Assembly (NCBI GenBank): GCA_964385755.1
Contig: CAYLPZ010000012.1
Location: 1-59,776 of the forward strand
DNA: 59,776 bases
Origin: CAG-698 sp964385755
GTDB taxonomy: Bacteria; Bacillota_I; Bacilli_A; ML615J-28; CAG-698
Direction: 5' to 3'
Of this stretch, positions 17,801 to 26,056 are shown one piece after another. A program made the position numbers and the translations under genes. Each line of letters begins with the position of its first letter. Position 1 is the first letter of the stretch. The notes under the pieces are model-generated. The model ran no database searches, had not been told where the DNA came from, and was given only the letters and a program-made list of their open reading frames with translations.

Positions 17801-18466
17801 ATTTCAGAAATTAGTGGAGACGTTGTTAAAATTGAACTTGTTCAAGATACACGTTATGAAATTCATATTGTTAATAAACAAACTAAGGATGAAAAGAAAT
17901 ACATTACTGATAGTGGTAAAGTACCAATTGTTAAGAAAAATGAACATGTTATTGCTGGTCAAAAATTAACAGCTGGTCAAATTCATCCAAAAGAGCTTAT
18001 TAAAGTATCTACAGTAGAAGAAGTAGCTAATTACATCTTACTTGAAGTACAAAAAGTATATCGTTCACAAGGTGTAGAAATTTCTGATAAACATATCGAA
18101 ATTATTATTAAACAAATGTTACGTAAAGTAGTAATTCAAAATGAAGGTGGAACAGATTTACTTCCTGGTTCTCATATTTCTCGTAATGAATTACAAGGTG
18201 TAATCGAAGATTGCATTAACAAAGGAATTGAATATCCAGTTGTTAAACCAATTTTATTAGGTATTACAAGATCATCACTTAAATCAGATTCATTCTTATC
18301 TGCCGCATCATTCCAAGAAACTACAAGAGTTTTAACAGAAGCTGCGATACGTGGTAAGAAAGATATGCTTGAAGGTGTTAAAGAAAATGTACTTATTGGT
18401 GGTCTTATCCCTGCTGGTACTGGACTTGCATTTGCTGATTACAAAATTGTAGATGAAGATAAATAA
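14828..18466 (+). CDS. rpoC: DNA-directed RNA polymerase subunit beta'
   Basis: Beta' carries the catalytic magnesium of RNA polymerase. The 1212-residue protein starts with the clamp region (G-I-A-S-P-E-E-I-R-S-W-S) and a zinc finger C-A-C-G then C-E-K-C. It has the catalytic N-A-D-F-D-G-D-Q-M-A motif and the second zinc site C-N-C-R-T-G-V-C-V-K-C. The trigger loop and bridge helix lie in between (T-A-E-S-G-Y-L-T-R-R-L). GAGGTGA precedes TTG 14828. It is separated from rpoB by an unusually long, structured spacer. A terminator follows. Confidence 0.97.
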   Translation: MKSKKKYSYIQVGIASPEEIRSWSHGEVKKHETINYRTLKPERDGLFCEVIFGPTKDYQCACGKSKKLSKSDKKCEKCGVDITESKVRRERMGHIELAAPVVHTWFMKNSPSKIALLLNMRSKAIEEIVYYASYLVIDPGEIEEFQSDDEPVILTANQYEMKRREYGFRSFKALTGAEAIKYKLERLDLKKMVVELREELKKATRQKREKLVKRLEVVEAFYKSDNKPEWMIMDVIPVIPPDLRPMVPLDGGRFATTDLNDLYRRILIRNARLKRECELDAPSIIVKNEKRMLQEAVDALIDNGKKSKKVVEKNRPLKSLSDALRGKQGRFRQNLLGKRVDFSGRSVIVVGPDLKMYQCGIPREMALILFKPFIMNAIMNRPSDSPDNTTRIGPKEARSMIEQGHPIAMTELERIIVEHPVLLNRAPTLHRLGIQAFEPKLVEGKAIRLHPLVCTAFNADFDGDQMAVHVPLSEEAQTEARLLMLASKNILAPKDGKPIVTPSQDMVLGNYYLTIEDPNDPNEGRIFYDTNEVEMAYENDEIGFHTRIAIPAKVFGERIRRYNPDNYDDYLITTYGKIIFNTMFPNVEPYLPYVCESNKNNLVKETPKKYFVKPGTNIREYIKNLEVPHPFVKKFLSVVIAEVFKKFKLAETSKTLDRMKDLGFKYSTVSGITVAASDIQVIGTKEKVIASVNEKINKLDQLLSLGIITAEERKKTSNDFWKNAKKTLEDDIKEEAKNKYIENHIYLMGDSGARGNIGNFIQLSGMRGFIAKPNGEDMDIPIISSFKEGLTMSEFFVSTHGARKGSTDTALKTAESGYLTRRLVDVSQDVIVTDDDCHTDKGMVVKAFFKEDGNVIVPLYDRIIGRFTNKPVYNPLTGELIVDKNEFISDAIADKICESGVTEVYIRTLLTCNCRTGVCVKCYGSDLSTGEIVEKGEVVGVIAAQSIGEPGTQLTMRTFHSGGVAGGEDITQGLPRVQELFEAREPKGKAIISEISGDVVKIELVQDTRYEIHIVNKQTKDEKKYITDSGKVPIVKKNEHVIAGQKLTAGQIHPKELIKVSTVEEVANYILLEVQKVYRSQGVEISDKHIEIIIKQMLRKVVIQNEGGTDLLPGSHISRNELQGVIEDCINKGIEYPVVKPILLGITRSSLKSDSFLSAASFQETTRVLTEAAIRGKKDMLEGVKENVLIGGLIPAGTGLAFADYKIVDEDK

Positions 18467-18470
18467 AAAT

Positions 18471-18496
18471 AGCTTAGGTTATGCCTAAGCTTTTTT
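18471..18496 (+). terminator. Intrinsic terminator after rpoC
   Basis: AGCTTAGG (18471-18478) pairs with CCTAAGCT (18484-18491), followed by a T run. Confidence 0.9.
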
Positions 18497-18511
18497 ATTT
18501 TAATAAAGATA

Positions 18512-18540
18512 TTTATATAAATTTTCAAATATGTTATAAT
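18512..18540 (+). promoter_or_regulatory. Probable promoter of the PH-domain gene pair
   Basis: TTTATA (18512-18517) and TATAAT (18535-18540) are spaced by 17 bases. The -10 is perfect and the -35 weak. It lies 42 bases before the first PH-domain gene. Confidence 0.55.
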
Positions 18541-18581
18541 AAGTGTAGTTTTATTAAAAATTATTAAGGAATGGTAAAAAT

Positions 18582-19085
18582 ATGAAATTAAATGAGTTTA
18601 ACAATATTCAAAAAAAGATAATAATTAAATGGTATTTTTGGAGATTATTTTTCTTGCTAACATTTTTAGTACTTTTAATTCTATCTGTGTTTAAAGTATT
18701 TACAGATAATGTATATGTTAATTGCGGAATAATTACTCTAGCAAGTTTATTTTCTATTATTACATTTATTAGAATTGTTTTAGTCAGATTAAACTATAAA
18801 AATTACAAATATCAATTAAAAGATGATGAATTAGTTTACAAACGTGGAGTAATTTTTAAAACTAATGCCTATGTTCCATATTGTCAACTACAAGATTGCG
18901 AATTATTCCAGGGACCAATTGATCTTATTTTAAAACTTGTAACTGTAACTTTTAGCACAGCTGGTGGTAGTCATGAGATTGTTGGCTTAACAACACAAGA
19001 AGCAGAGGAAATAGTTTTATTTGTTAAAGATAAAATAAAGGAAAGAGTAGCAATAACTCGTAAGGAGAATAAAGTTAATGAATAA
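18582..19085 (+). CDS. Membrane protein with bacterial PH domain (YdbS-like)
   Basis: The 167-residue protein has two N-terminal membrane segments (about 21-41 and 47-69), then a bPH2 (DUF304) domain. The sequence K-N-Y-K-Y-Q-L-K-D-D-E-L-V-Y-K-R-G-V-I begins it, and V-P-Y-C-Q-L-Q-D-C-E, L-V-T-V-T-F-S-T-A-G-G and L-T-T-Q-E-A continue it. This matches YdbS of Bacillus. It overlaps the next gene by eight bases, and that gene looks like YdbT, its usual partner. In Bacillus, YdbS-YdbT protect against certain antimicrobial peptides; extending that role here is inference. Confidence 0.82.
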   Translation: MKLNEFNNIQKKIIIKWYFWRLFFLLTFLVLLILSVFKVFTDNVYVNCGIITLASLFSIITFIRIVLVRLNYKNYKYQLKDDELVYKRGVIFKTNAYVPYCQLQDCELFQGPIDLILKLVTVTFSTAGGSHEIVGLTTQEAEEIVLFVKDKIKERVAITRKENKVNE

Positions 19086-20601
19086 TCTAAAACAATATAA
19101 AAATGTAAATCATTATCCTAAAAGATATATTATTTACTCATGGCTAAAATACTTTGTAATATTAATAATGATATCTATATGGTGTATTGGTAATATAATG
19201 GAAGAAGATGCTGATGTAAATTTATATTTTGAAAAATATTTTTCTTACTTTATTATTGGTGCGATTATATTTTTAGTTATAACGTTATTAATTTCTATTC
19301 TTAGGTATAAATTTGTAACTTTTGAGCTAACAGAGGATTATATTGAATTTAATCAAGGTGTAATATTTAAACAAAAAGTACTTGTTCATTACAATAAAAT
19401 GCATGGAGTAACAAAAACACAAAATATCATATTACAACTATTTGGTCTTTGTAAGATTGCAATTGATTCAGGTAATGCTTCGACTGGAAATAAAGATGAA
19501 ATAATTATTTATCATACAAAAGAATTTTGTTTTGACTTAGAAAAATTCATTAGTGGAAAGAGAACAAAAGAAACTATTTTAGATGTCAAAAATATAATTG
19601 AAACTACTGATGAAAAAAATGAAAGCAAAAAGCTAAATGAAACTAGTAATAATATTGATTATAAGTATACATTTAATAAAATATTTAAAACAGTATTCTT
19701 TAGTATAATGAATTTAATTGTTGGTTTAATAGGAATTGGAATAATAGTTTTGTCTATTATATCTGGGGTTTTAAATACCAATAATTTAATTATTATCGGT
19801 GGAAGTATTGGTGGAATATTACTTTACATTGGGTTTATTGTAATATCAATAGTGACATTTTATTTTAAGTATTATAACTATCAAATAGAAAATAAAAAAG
19901 AAGAAATATCAATCAGCTTTGGCTTATTTAATAAGAAACATTTAATAATTAATAAATCAAAAATTAAATCACTCAAAGTAAAGCAAGATATTATAATGAA
20001 AAAATATAATCTAGCTAGTATTGAAATTCAATTAATTGGACTAAATAATATTAATGAAGATAATGATAATTCTACTATAAATAATTTATTTATTCCTTTA
20101 TGCAATTTTGATGAAGTGAATAAAATGATTAGTTCATATCTTGATGATTACTATTTATTACATGGGAAAATTAAACCAAGAGAAAAGACTTTGCTTTTAT
20201 TTGTTGAGGTACCATTCATAGTGTTTACTACTATTTTCCTTTTTGGATCACTATTTTTGTTATTAATAAACTTAGAAATTTATATAATATTAGTACTTAT
20301 AGTTTATATATTAATAATGTTATTTGTATTAATGTTAGCAATTTTAGAAAAGAAAAATAATAGTTTAGTTTATGATGATAATTTATTATGTGTTCGTAAT
20401 GGATCATTAGTTTATAAAACAACAATAGTAAAATGGAAAAATGTAATTGAAGTTGTTAAACATGAAACAATCTTAAGAGAAAAGAAAGAAGTTGTGAAAG
20501 TTAACATAAACTATTATAATACACAAGGCAGTAATTCTGTAACACTAAAAATGTTTGATAAAAAAATATTTGAAATAATAAATGAAAAAATGATTAAATA
20601 A
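19078..20601 (+). CDS. Multi-domain bacterial PH membrane protein (YdbT-like)
   Basis: The 507-residue protein repeats the YdbS pattern. Membrane pairs lie near 18-38/56-77, 205-227/236-260 and 368-391/395-417. Each is followed by a bPH2-like stretch: F-V-T-F-E-L-T-E-D-Y-I-E-F-N-Q-G-V-I, Y-N-Y-Q-I-E-N-K-K-E-E-I-S-I-S-F-G, and a last one from N-N-S-L-V-Y-D-D-N-L-L. Three DUF304 repeats are the YdbT form. It overlaps the YdbS-like gene, so the two are likely co-translated and form a complex. The last PH copy is the most diverged. Confidence 0.78.
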   Translation: MNNLKQYKNVNHYPKRYIIYSWLKYFVILIMISIWCIGNIMEEDADVNLYFEKYFSYFIIGAIIFLVITLLISILRYKFVTFELTEDYIEFNQGVIFKQKVLVHYNKMHGVTKTQNIILQLFGLCKIAIDSGNASTGNKDEIIIYHTKEFCFDLEKFISGKRTKETILDVKNIIETTDEKNESKKLNETSNNIDYKYTFNKIFKTVFFSIMNLIVGLIGIGIIVLSIISGVLNTNNLIIIGGSIGGILLYIGFIVISIVTFYFKYYNYQIENKKEEISISFGLFNKKHLIINKSKIKSLKVKQDIIMKKYNLASIEIQLIGLNNINEDNDNSTINNLFIPLCNFDEVNKMISSYLDDYYLLHGKIKPREKTLLLFVEVPFIVFTTIFLFGSLFLLLINLEIYIILVLIVYILIMLFVLMLAILEKKNNSLVYDDNLLCVRNGSLVYKTTIVKWKNVIEVVKHETILREKKEVVKVNINYYNTQGSNSVTLKMFDKKIFEIINEKMIK

Positions 20602-20612
20602 TAGGAGTTAAA

Positions 20613-21509
20613 ATGTTTGGATTAAGATCAGATGGAAAAAAATTAAATGGAATTGACCCAATACAAAAAATAATGCCACATATTATGAGTGCTCGTCATG
20701 ATGCCCAAAATATTGCGAAGTATGAGGTTGAATGTGAGCCTTTTGATGCATTTATAAAAGAACAAAGAGAAAAAGGGGAAAATTTTAATTATATGCATTT
20801 AGTAATTGCGGGGATGGTACGCACTATTGCCACATATCCACGCTTAAATCGTTTTATTATGAACGGAAGAATTTTTAGAAGAACTGGTGGAATATTTATT
20901 AGTTTTGTTGTTAAAAGGAAACTAAGCGCAAATGCGGCAGACTCTACAGTAAAACTATGTTTTACAGGCCATGAAAGTATTTATGAAATTCGTGATAAAA
21001 TCGATGAGGGTATCAGAACAATTAATATGACTGATAAGTCAAATAGTACTGATAAAGTATCAAGATTATTTACAATGGTGCCTAATGGAATAATTAAACT
21101 AGCGGTTGGGATTGTTAAATGGGCAGATAAACATGGCATGTTAATTAAACCAATAATTAATGCTAGTCCATTTCACACATCATGTTTTATAACAAATTTA
21201 AAGAGTATTAAAGGTGAATACATTTATCACCATCTTTATGATTTTGGAACAACAAGTATATTCTTCTCAATGGGAAAAGAAAAAATGATGCCGGTAGTTA
21301 ATAGTGATAATCAAATTGTTCCAGCAAAGATTATGACAATTGGCATTGTAATGGATGAAAGATTTTGCGATGGCTTTTATTATGTTTCAGCACTTAAATT
21401 CTTAAAAAAACAATATACTAATCCATATTTGCTATGTGAAAGATTAGAAAAAGTAGAAGAGGATATTCCTTTTGAATATAAGAAGAAAACTAAAAATAAC
21501 AAAAAATAA
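20613..21509 (+). CDS. CAT-fold acyltransferase-like protein lacking the catalytic His
   Basis: The 298-residue protein resembles the catalytic domain of 2-oxoacid dehydrogenase E2 enzymes (chloramphenicol acetyltransferase fold), without lipoyl or peripheral-subunit domains. The C-terminal signature normally reads D-H-R-x-x-D-G. Here it is D-E-R-F-C-D-G (248-254), so Glu replaces the catalytic His. The Asp and Gly are kept. Hydrophobic segments around 155-170 may touch the membrane. It follows the YdbT-like gene by 11 bases and so is co-transcribed. No E1 or E3 gene is near, so it is not a dehydrogenase part. The function is unknown. Confidence 0.7.
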   Translation: MFGLRSDGKKLNGIDPIQKIMPHIMSARHDAQNIAKYEVECEPFDAFIKEQREKGENFNYMHLVIAGMVRTIATYPRLNRFIMNGRIFRRTGGIFISFVVKRKLSANAADSTVKLCFTGHESIYEIRDKIDEGIRTINMTDKSNSTDKVSRLFTMVPNGIIKLAVGIVKWADKHGMLIKPIINASPFHTSCFITNLKSIKGEYIYHHLYDFGTTSIFFSMGKEKMMPVVNSDNQIVPAKIMTIGIVMDERFCDGFYYVSALKFLKKQYTNPYLLCERLEKVEEDIPFEYKKKTKNNKK

Positions 21510-21567
21510 GATAAAAAATGTATAATTTTTATAAAAAATATAAATAATAAAAAAGATAAAAAAACAA

Positions 21568-21596
21568 TTGACAATTACAGTGATTTAATGTATAAT
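21568..21596 (+). promoter_or_regulatory. Promoter of the str operon
   Basis: TTGACA (21568-21573) and TATAAT (21591-21596) have a 17-base spacer. It drives rpsL-rpsG-fusA, with a leader of about 140 bases. Confidence 0.87.
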
Positions 21597-21620
21597 AATA
21601 AAGGATTTAATGAAATTAAT

Positions 21621-21684
21621 TAGTTTTGATTTGCTTTAAGCATTTCAAAACTATTATTTCGGTATAATTGGTACACCGGGAAAT
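21621..21684 (+). promoter_or_regulatory. Structured rpsL leader
   Basis: TAGTTTTGA (21621-21629) pairs with TCAAAACTA (21645-21653) and encloses GCTT/AAGC (21633-21640). A second stem is ATTTCGGT (21656-21663) with ACC-gg-GAAAT (21675-21684). There is no T-run, so translational control or mRNA stability is more likely than attenuation. I do not recognise it as a named leader. Confidence 0.5.
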
Positions 21685-21743
21685 GTGGTGTATTAATCGT
21701 AACAATTATAATTATTTATTATTTGTAGAAAGGAGGACATTAC

Positions 21744-22154
21744 ATGCCTACAATTAATCAGTTAATTAGAAAGTCACGTGAGTCAAAAATTAGAAAATCT
21801 AAATCTCCACATTTAGCTGTTGGATTTAATAGTTTAAAGAAAGTTTATACTACTGTTGAATCTCCACAAAAACGTGGTGTATGTACACGTGTTGCTACTA
21901 TGGGACCTAAGAAACCTAACTCTGCTATTCGTAAGTATTGCCGTGTTCGTTTATCTAATGGTATCGAAGTTACAGCATATATCCCAGGTGTTGGACATAA
22001 ATTACAAGAGCATAGTGTTGTTTTAATTCGTGGTGGACGTGTTAAGGATTTACCTGGTGTTCGTTACCATGTTATCCGTGGAACACTTGATTCAACTGGT
22101 GTTGATAATCGTAAACAATCTCGTAGTAAATACGGTGCAAAAGCTAACAAATAG
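21744..22154 (+). CDS. rpsL: 30S ribosomal protein S12
   Basis: S12 lies at the decoding centre and controls accuracy. The 136-residue protein has P-T-I-N-Q-L-I-R at the start. The streptomycin-relevant loops are visible: T-M-G-P-K-K-P-N-S-A-I-R-K, with the usual Lys present, and V-K-D-L-P-G-V-R-Y-H. This form predicts a sensitive ribosome. AAGGAGG precedes ATG 21744. It opens the str operon. Confidence 0.98.
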   Translation: MPTINQLIRKSRESKIRKSKSPHLAVGFNSLKKVYTTVESPQKRGVCTRVATMGPKKPNSAIRKYCRVRLSNGIEVTAYIPGVGHKLQEHSVVLIRGGRVKDLPGVRYHVIRGTLDSTGVDNRKQSRSKYGAKANK

Positions 22155-22216
22155 TTGTTAGTAAAACGAAAAAAATAAAAAAAATAATAATTTAAATATT
22201 TGAAAGGAGGATCTAT

Positions 22217-22687
22217 ATGCCACGTAAGGGACATATTGCAAAGAGAAAAGTTTTACCAGATCCAATTTATAATTCACAAGTTGTTACTCGTTTAATTAAC
22301 AACATTATGTTAGATGGTAAAAAAGGTGTTGCACAACAAATTTTATATGGTGCATTCGAAAGAATAGAAAAACAAACAGGACGTCCTGCTCAAGACGTTT
22401 TCAATGATGCAATCGCAAATATTACACCTCAATTAGAGGTTAAAGCTCGTCGTATTGGTGGTGCTAACTATCAAGTACCTACTGAAGTTCGTCCAGAACG
22501 TAAGATGACTTTATGCTTAAGATGGTTAACTCAATACGCTAGATTAAGAAAAGAAAAAACAATGGAAGAAAGATTAGCAAATGAAATTATTGATGCTTCT
22601 AATGGTATCGGTGGTGCTGTTAAGAAGAAAGACGATACTCATCGTATGGCTGAATCTAATAAGGCATTTGCTCATTATCAATGGTAG
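22217..22687 (+). CDS. rpsG: 30S ribosomal protein S7
   Basis: S7 starts assembly of the 30S head and contacts the E-site tRNA. The 156-residue protein has the family start M-P-R-K-G-H-I-A-K-R, the K-V-L-P-D-P-I-Y motif and the G-G-A-N-Y-Q-V-P-T-E-V-R-P loop. AAAGGAGG lies before ATG 22217. In many bacteria S7 represses the str mRNA. fusA follows after only nine bases. Confidence 0.98.
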   Translation: MPRKGHIAKRKVLPDPIYNSQVVTRLINNIMLDGKKGVAQQILYGAFERIEKQTGRPAQDVFNDAIANITPQLEVKARRIGGANYQVPTEVRPERKMTLCLRWLTQYARLRKEKTMEERLANEIIDASNGIGGAVKKKDDTHRMAESNKAFAHYQW

Positions 22688-22696
22688 TTTAAAGTT

Positions 22697-24772
22697 ATGC
22701 CTCGTGAGATATCTTTAGAAAATACGCGTAATATCGGTATTATGGCTCATATTGATGCTGGAAAGACTACAGTAACTGAAAGATTCTTATATCACACAGG
22801 AAAAATTCATAAAATAGGTGAGACCCACGATGGTGCCGCTCAAATGGACTGGATGGCTCAAGAAATAGAACGTGGTATAACTATCACTTCTGCTGCTACA
22901 ACTGCTTTTTGGAAAGGTCATAGAATTAATATTATAGATACTCCAGGGCATGTAGACTTTACGGTAGAAGTAAGTCGTTCTCTTCGTGTTTTAGATGGTG
23001 CAGTTACAGTTCTTGACGCACAAGCAGGTGTTGAACCTCAAACTGAAACAGTTTGGAGACAAGCTACTGAATATAGTGTTCCTCGTCTTGTTCTAGTAAA
23101 TAAAATGGATAAAACAGGAGCAAATTTTGATGAAGCTGTTCAAAGTATTCATGATAGATTAGGTGCTAACGCTCATCCAATTGCTTTACCAATTGGAAGT
23201 GAAAGCTTCTTTAGCGGTATTGTTGATTTAGTTGAATTAAAGGCTTACCATTTTGATGGTAATCCAGATGAAAACTATACATTAATTAATATACCAGAAA
23301 ATATGAAAGAAGAAGTTATGTCACGTCGTGAAGAACTAATTTCTGCTGTAGCTGATTTTGATGAAGAATTAATGGAATTATATTTAAGTGAACAAGAAAT
23401 TCCTACTGATTTACTTAAAAAAGCAATAAGAAAAGCAACTATGTCAGTTGATTTCTTCCCAGTAACATGTGGTAGTGCTTTTAAGAACAAAGGAATTAAA
23501 TTTGTAATCGATGATGTTTGTGATTACTTACCAAGCCCAGTTGATGTACCAATGATTGTTGGTCATAATAAAAAAGGCGAAGAAGTTGATATTATCTCTT
23601 CAGATGATTCAACATTCTCAGCTTTAGCTTTTAAAGTAATGACAGACCCATATGTTGGAAAACTTACTTTCTTTAGAGTATATTCTGGAACACTACAATC
23701 TGGCTCTTATATTTATAATTCTAGTAAAGGTGTAAAAGAAAGAATAGGACGTATCCTATTAATGCATGCAAATGATAGAACAGAAATAAAAGAAGTTTAT
23801 GCTGGTGATATCGCTGCAGCAGTTGGTTTAAAAAATACAACAACTGGTGATACACTTTGTGATTTAAATAAAGAAATTATTCTTGAATCAATGACATTTC
23901 CAGAGCCTGTTATTAGTGTTGCAATTGAACCAAAGACTAAAAATGACTTAGATAAAATGAATAATGCACTACAAAAATTATCTGAAGAAGACCCAACATT
24001 TAGAGCATCTAGTAACTCTGAGACTGGTCAAATTATAATTGCGGGAATGGGAGAACTTCACTTAGATATTATTGTAGACCGTATGAAACGTGAATATAAT
24101 GTTGAATGTAATGTTGGTGCACCACAAGTTTCTTATCGTGAAACTATTAAACAAGCTGGTGAAGTACAAGGTAAATTTGTACGTCAATCAGGTGGTCATG
24201 GTCAATACGGTGATGTTAAGGTTAGATTCGAACCAAATCCTGGTAAGGGCTATGAATTTGTTGATGCAATCGTTGGTGGTGTTGTTCCACATGAATATAT
24301 TAGTTCTGTTTCAAAAGGTATTGAATCAGCATTAACTAATGGTAACCTTGCTGGATACCCAACTTTAGATATTAAAGCTACATTATTTGATGGATCATAC
24401 CATGAAGTTGACTCAAGTTCTATTGCATTTGAAGTTGCTGGTTCATTAGCATTTAAGAACAGTGCTAGTGTTTGTAAGCCAATATTACTTGAACCAATTA
24501 TGTCAGTTGTAGTTGAAACACCTGATGAATACTTAGGAAATGTAATTGGTGACTTAATTGCAAAACGTGGACGCATCGATTCACAAGAAATCCATGCTCG
24601 TTATCATAGAATTAATGCATCAGTTCCTTTAGCATCAATGTTCGGTTATTCCACTTCACTTAGAAGTAATACACAAGGACGTGGAAACTTCACAATGCAA
24701 TTTTCAAGATATGAAGAATGTCCAAAGAGCATTGCTGAAGAGGTAATTAAAAAAAGAGGTCTTGGTAAGTAA
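22697..24772 (+). CDS. fusA: Elongation factor G
   Basis: EF-G is the GTPase that drives translocation and, with RRF, ribosome recycling. The 691-residue protein has the five usual domains. G1 is A-H-I-D-A-G-K-T-T, the switch II region is D-T-P-G-H-V-D-F and the guanine motif is N-K-M-D-K. The domain IV loop G-G-H-G-Q-Y-G-D-V comes later. No purine-rich binding site is visible in the nine bases after rpsG, so translation probably depends on coupling to rpsG. It is the only EF-G in the window and reads as the housekeeping form. Confidence 0.97.
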   Translation: MPREISLENTRNIGIMAHIDAGKTTVTERFLYHTGKIHKIGETHDGAAQMDWMAQEIERGITITSAATTAFWKGHRINIIDTPGHVDFTVEVSRSLRVLDGAVTVLDAQAGVEPQTETVWRQATEYSVPRLVLVNKMDKTGANFDEAVQSIHDRLGANAHPIALPIGSESFFSGIVDLVELKAYHFDGNPDENYTLINIPENMKEEVMSRREELISAVADFDEELMELYLSEQEIPTDLLKKAIRKATMSVDFFPVTCGSAFKNKGIKFVIDDVCDYLPSPVDVPMIVGHNKKGEEVDIISSDDSTFSALAFKVMTDPYVGKLTFFRVYSGTLQSGSYIYNSSKGVKERIGRILLMHANDRTEIKEVYAGDIAAAVGLKNTTTGDTLCDLNKEIILESMTFPEPVISVAIEPKTKNDLDKMNNALQKLSEEDPTFRASSNSETGQIIIAGMGELHLDIIVDRMKREYNVECNVGAPQVSYRETIKQAGEVQGKFVRQSGGHGQYGDVKVRFEPNPGKGYEFVDAIVGGVVPHEYISSVSKGIESALTNGNLAGYPTLDIKATLFDGSYHEVDSSSIAFEVAGSLAFKNSASVCKPILLEPIMSVVVETPDEYLGNVIGDLIAKRGRIDSQEIHARYHRINASVPLASMFGYSTSLRSNTQGRGNFTMQFSRYEECPKSIAEEVIKKRGLGK

Positions 24773-24807
24773 AATTTACAACAAGTAAATAATACTTATT
24801 AAAATGC

Positions 24808-24836
24808 TTGAAAAAAATAATAAAATATTATAAAAT
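24808..24836 (+). promoter_or_regulatory. Possible tuf promoter
   Basis: TTGAAA (24808-24813) and TAAAAT (24831-24836) have 17-base spacing, in a very AT-rich gap where such matches are common. It would give tuf its own transcript besides the str operon. Confidence 0.4.
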
Positions 24837-24868
24837 ATAAATAGTTCATTATTAGGAGGAAAATTATA

Positions 24869-26056
24869 ATGGCAAAAGCTAAATTTGAACGTACTAAACC
24901 ACATGTTAACATTGGAACTATTGGTCACGTAGACCATGGTAAAACTACTTTAACATCTGCTATTACAAAAGTATTAGCACAACAAAACGCAAATAACAAA
25001 GTTATGGATTACTCTCAAATCGATGGTGCTCCAGAAGAAAAAGCTCGTGGTATAACTATTAACACATGTCACGTTGAATATGAAACTGACAAACGTCACT
25101 ATGCACACGTTGACTGCCCAGGGCATGCCGATTATGTTAAGAATATGATCACTGGTGCTGCACAAATGGATGGTGCTATCCTTGTTGTTGCTGCAACTGA
25201 TGGACCTATGGCTCAAACTCGTGAACATATCTTATTAAGCCGTCAAGTAGGTGTTCCAAAATTAATCGTATTCATGAACAAATGTGATATGGTTGATGAT
25301 GAAGAATTATTAGACTTAGTTGAAATGGAAATTCGTGAATTATTATCATCTTATGATTTCCCAGGAGATGAAATTCCTGTAATTAGAGGTTCTGCATTCC
25401 AAGCTATGAATGGTGATCCAGAAGCTGAAAAAGCAATCATTGAATTAATGAATGCTGTTGATGAATATATTCCAGATCCAGTTCGTGAAAATGATAAACC
25501 ATTCTTAATGCCTATCGAAGACGTATTCTCAATCACTGGTCGTGGAACAGTTGCTACTGGTAGAGTAGAACGTGGTCAAGTTAAAGTTGGCGATAACGTT
25601 GAAATCGTTGGTATCAAAGCTACTCAAAAAACAGTTGTTACTGGTGTTGAAATGTTTAGAAAATTATTAGACTTTGCTGAGGCTGGCGATAACATTGGTG
25701 CATTATTACGTGGTATCACTCGTGAAAGCGTACAACGTGGTCAAGTATTAGTTAAACCTGGATCAGTTACACCTCATACAAACTTCGAAGCACAAGTTTA
25801 CGTATTAACAAAAGAAGAAGGTGGACGTCATACTCCATTCTTCACAAACTATCGTCCTCAATTCTACTTCCGTACAACAGATATCACTGGTGTTATCGAA
25901 CTTAAAGAAGGCGTAGAAATGATTATGCCTGGTGACAATGCTGAACTTCGCGTTGAATTAATTCACCCAATCGCAATCGAATTAGGAACTAAGTTCTCTA
26001 TTCGTGAAGGTGGACGTACTGTTGGTGCTGGTAACGTTACTAAAATTATTAAATAA
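24869..26056 (+). CDS. tuf: Elongation factor Tu
   Basis: EF-Tu brings aminoacyl-tRNA to the ribosome. The 395-residue protein has G-H-V-D-H-G-K-T-T (G1), D-C-P-G-H-A-D-Y (G3) and N-K-C-D (G4). The three-domain length is intact. AGGAGG precedes ATG 24869. It is the last gene of the str operon, 96 bases after fusA. The 3' end (codons for K-I-I-K and the stop) is the first copy of a 13-base sequence repeated twice more downstream. Confidence 0.98.
   Translation: MAKAKFERTKPHVNIGTIGHVDHGKTTLTSAITKVLAQQNANNKVMDYSQIDGAPEEKARGITINTCHVEYETDKRHYAHVDCPGHADYVKNMITGAAQMDGAILVVAATDGPMAQTREHILLSRQVGVPKLIVFMNKCDMVDDEELLDLVEMEIRELLSSYDFPGDEIPVIRGSAFQAMNGDPEAEKAIIELMNAVDEYIPDPVRENDKPFLMPIEDVFSITGRGTVATGRVERGQVKVGDNVEIVGIKATQKTVVTGVEMFRKLLDFAEAGDNIGALLRGITRESVQRGQVLVKPGSVTPHTNFEAQVYVLTKEEGGRHTPFFTNYRPQFYFRTTDITGVIELKEGVEMIMPGDNAELRVELIHPIAIELGTKFSIREGGRTVGAGNVTKIIK

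Noticed and set aside
24250..24576. Minus-strand open frame within fusA
   Set aside because: It is a shadow frame; fusA is intact and conserved across it.
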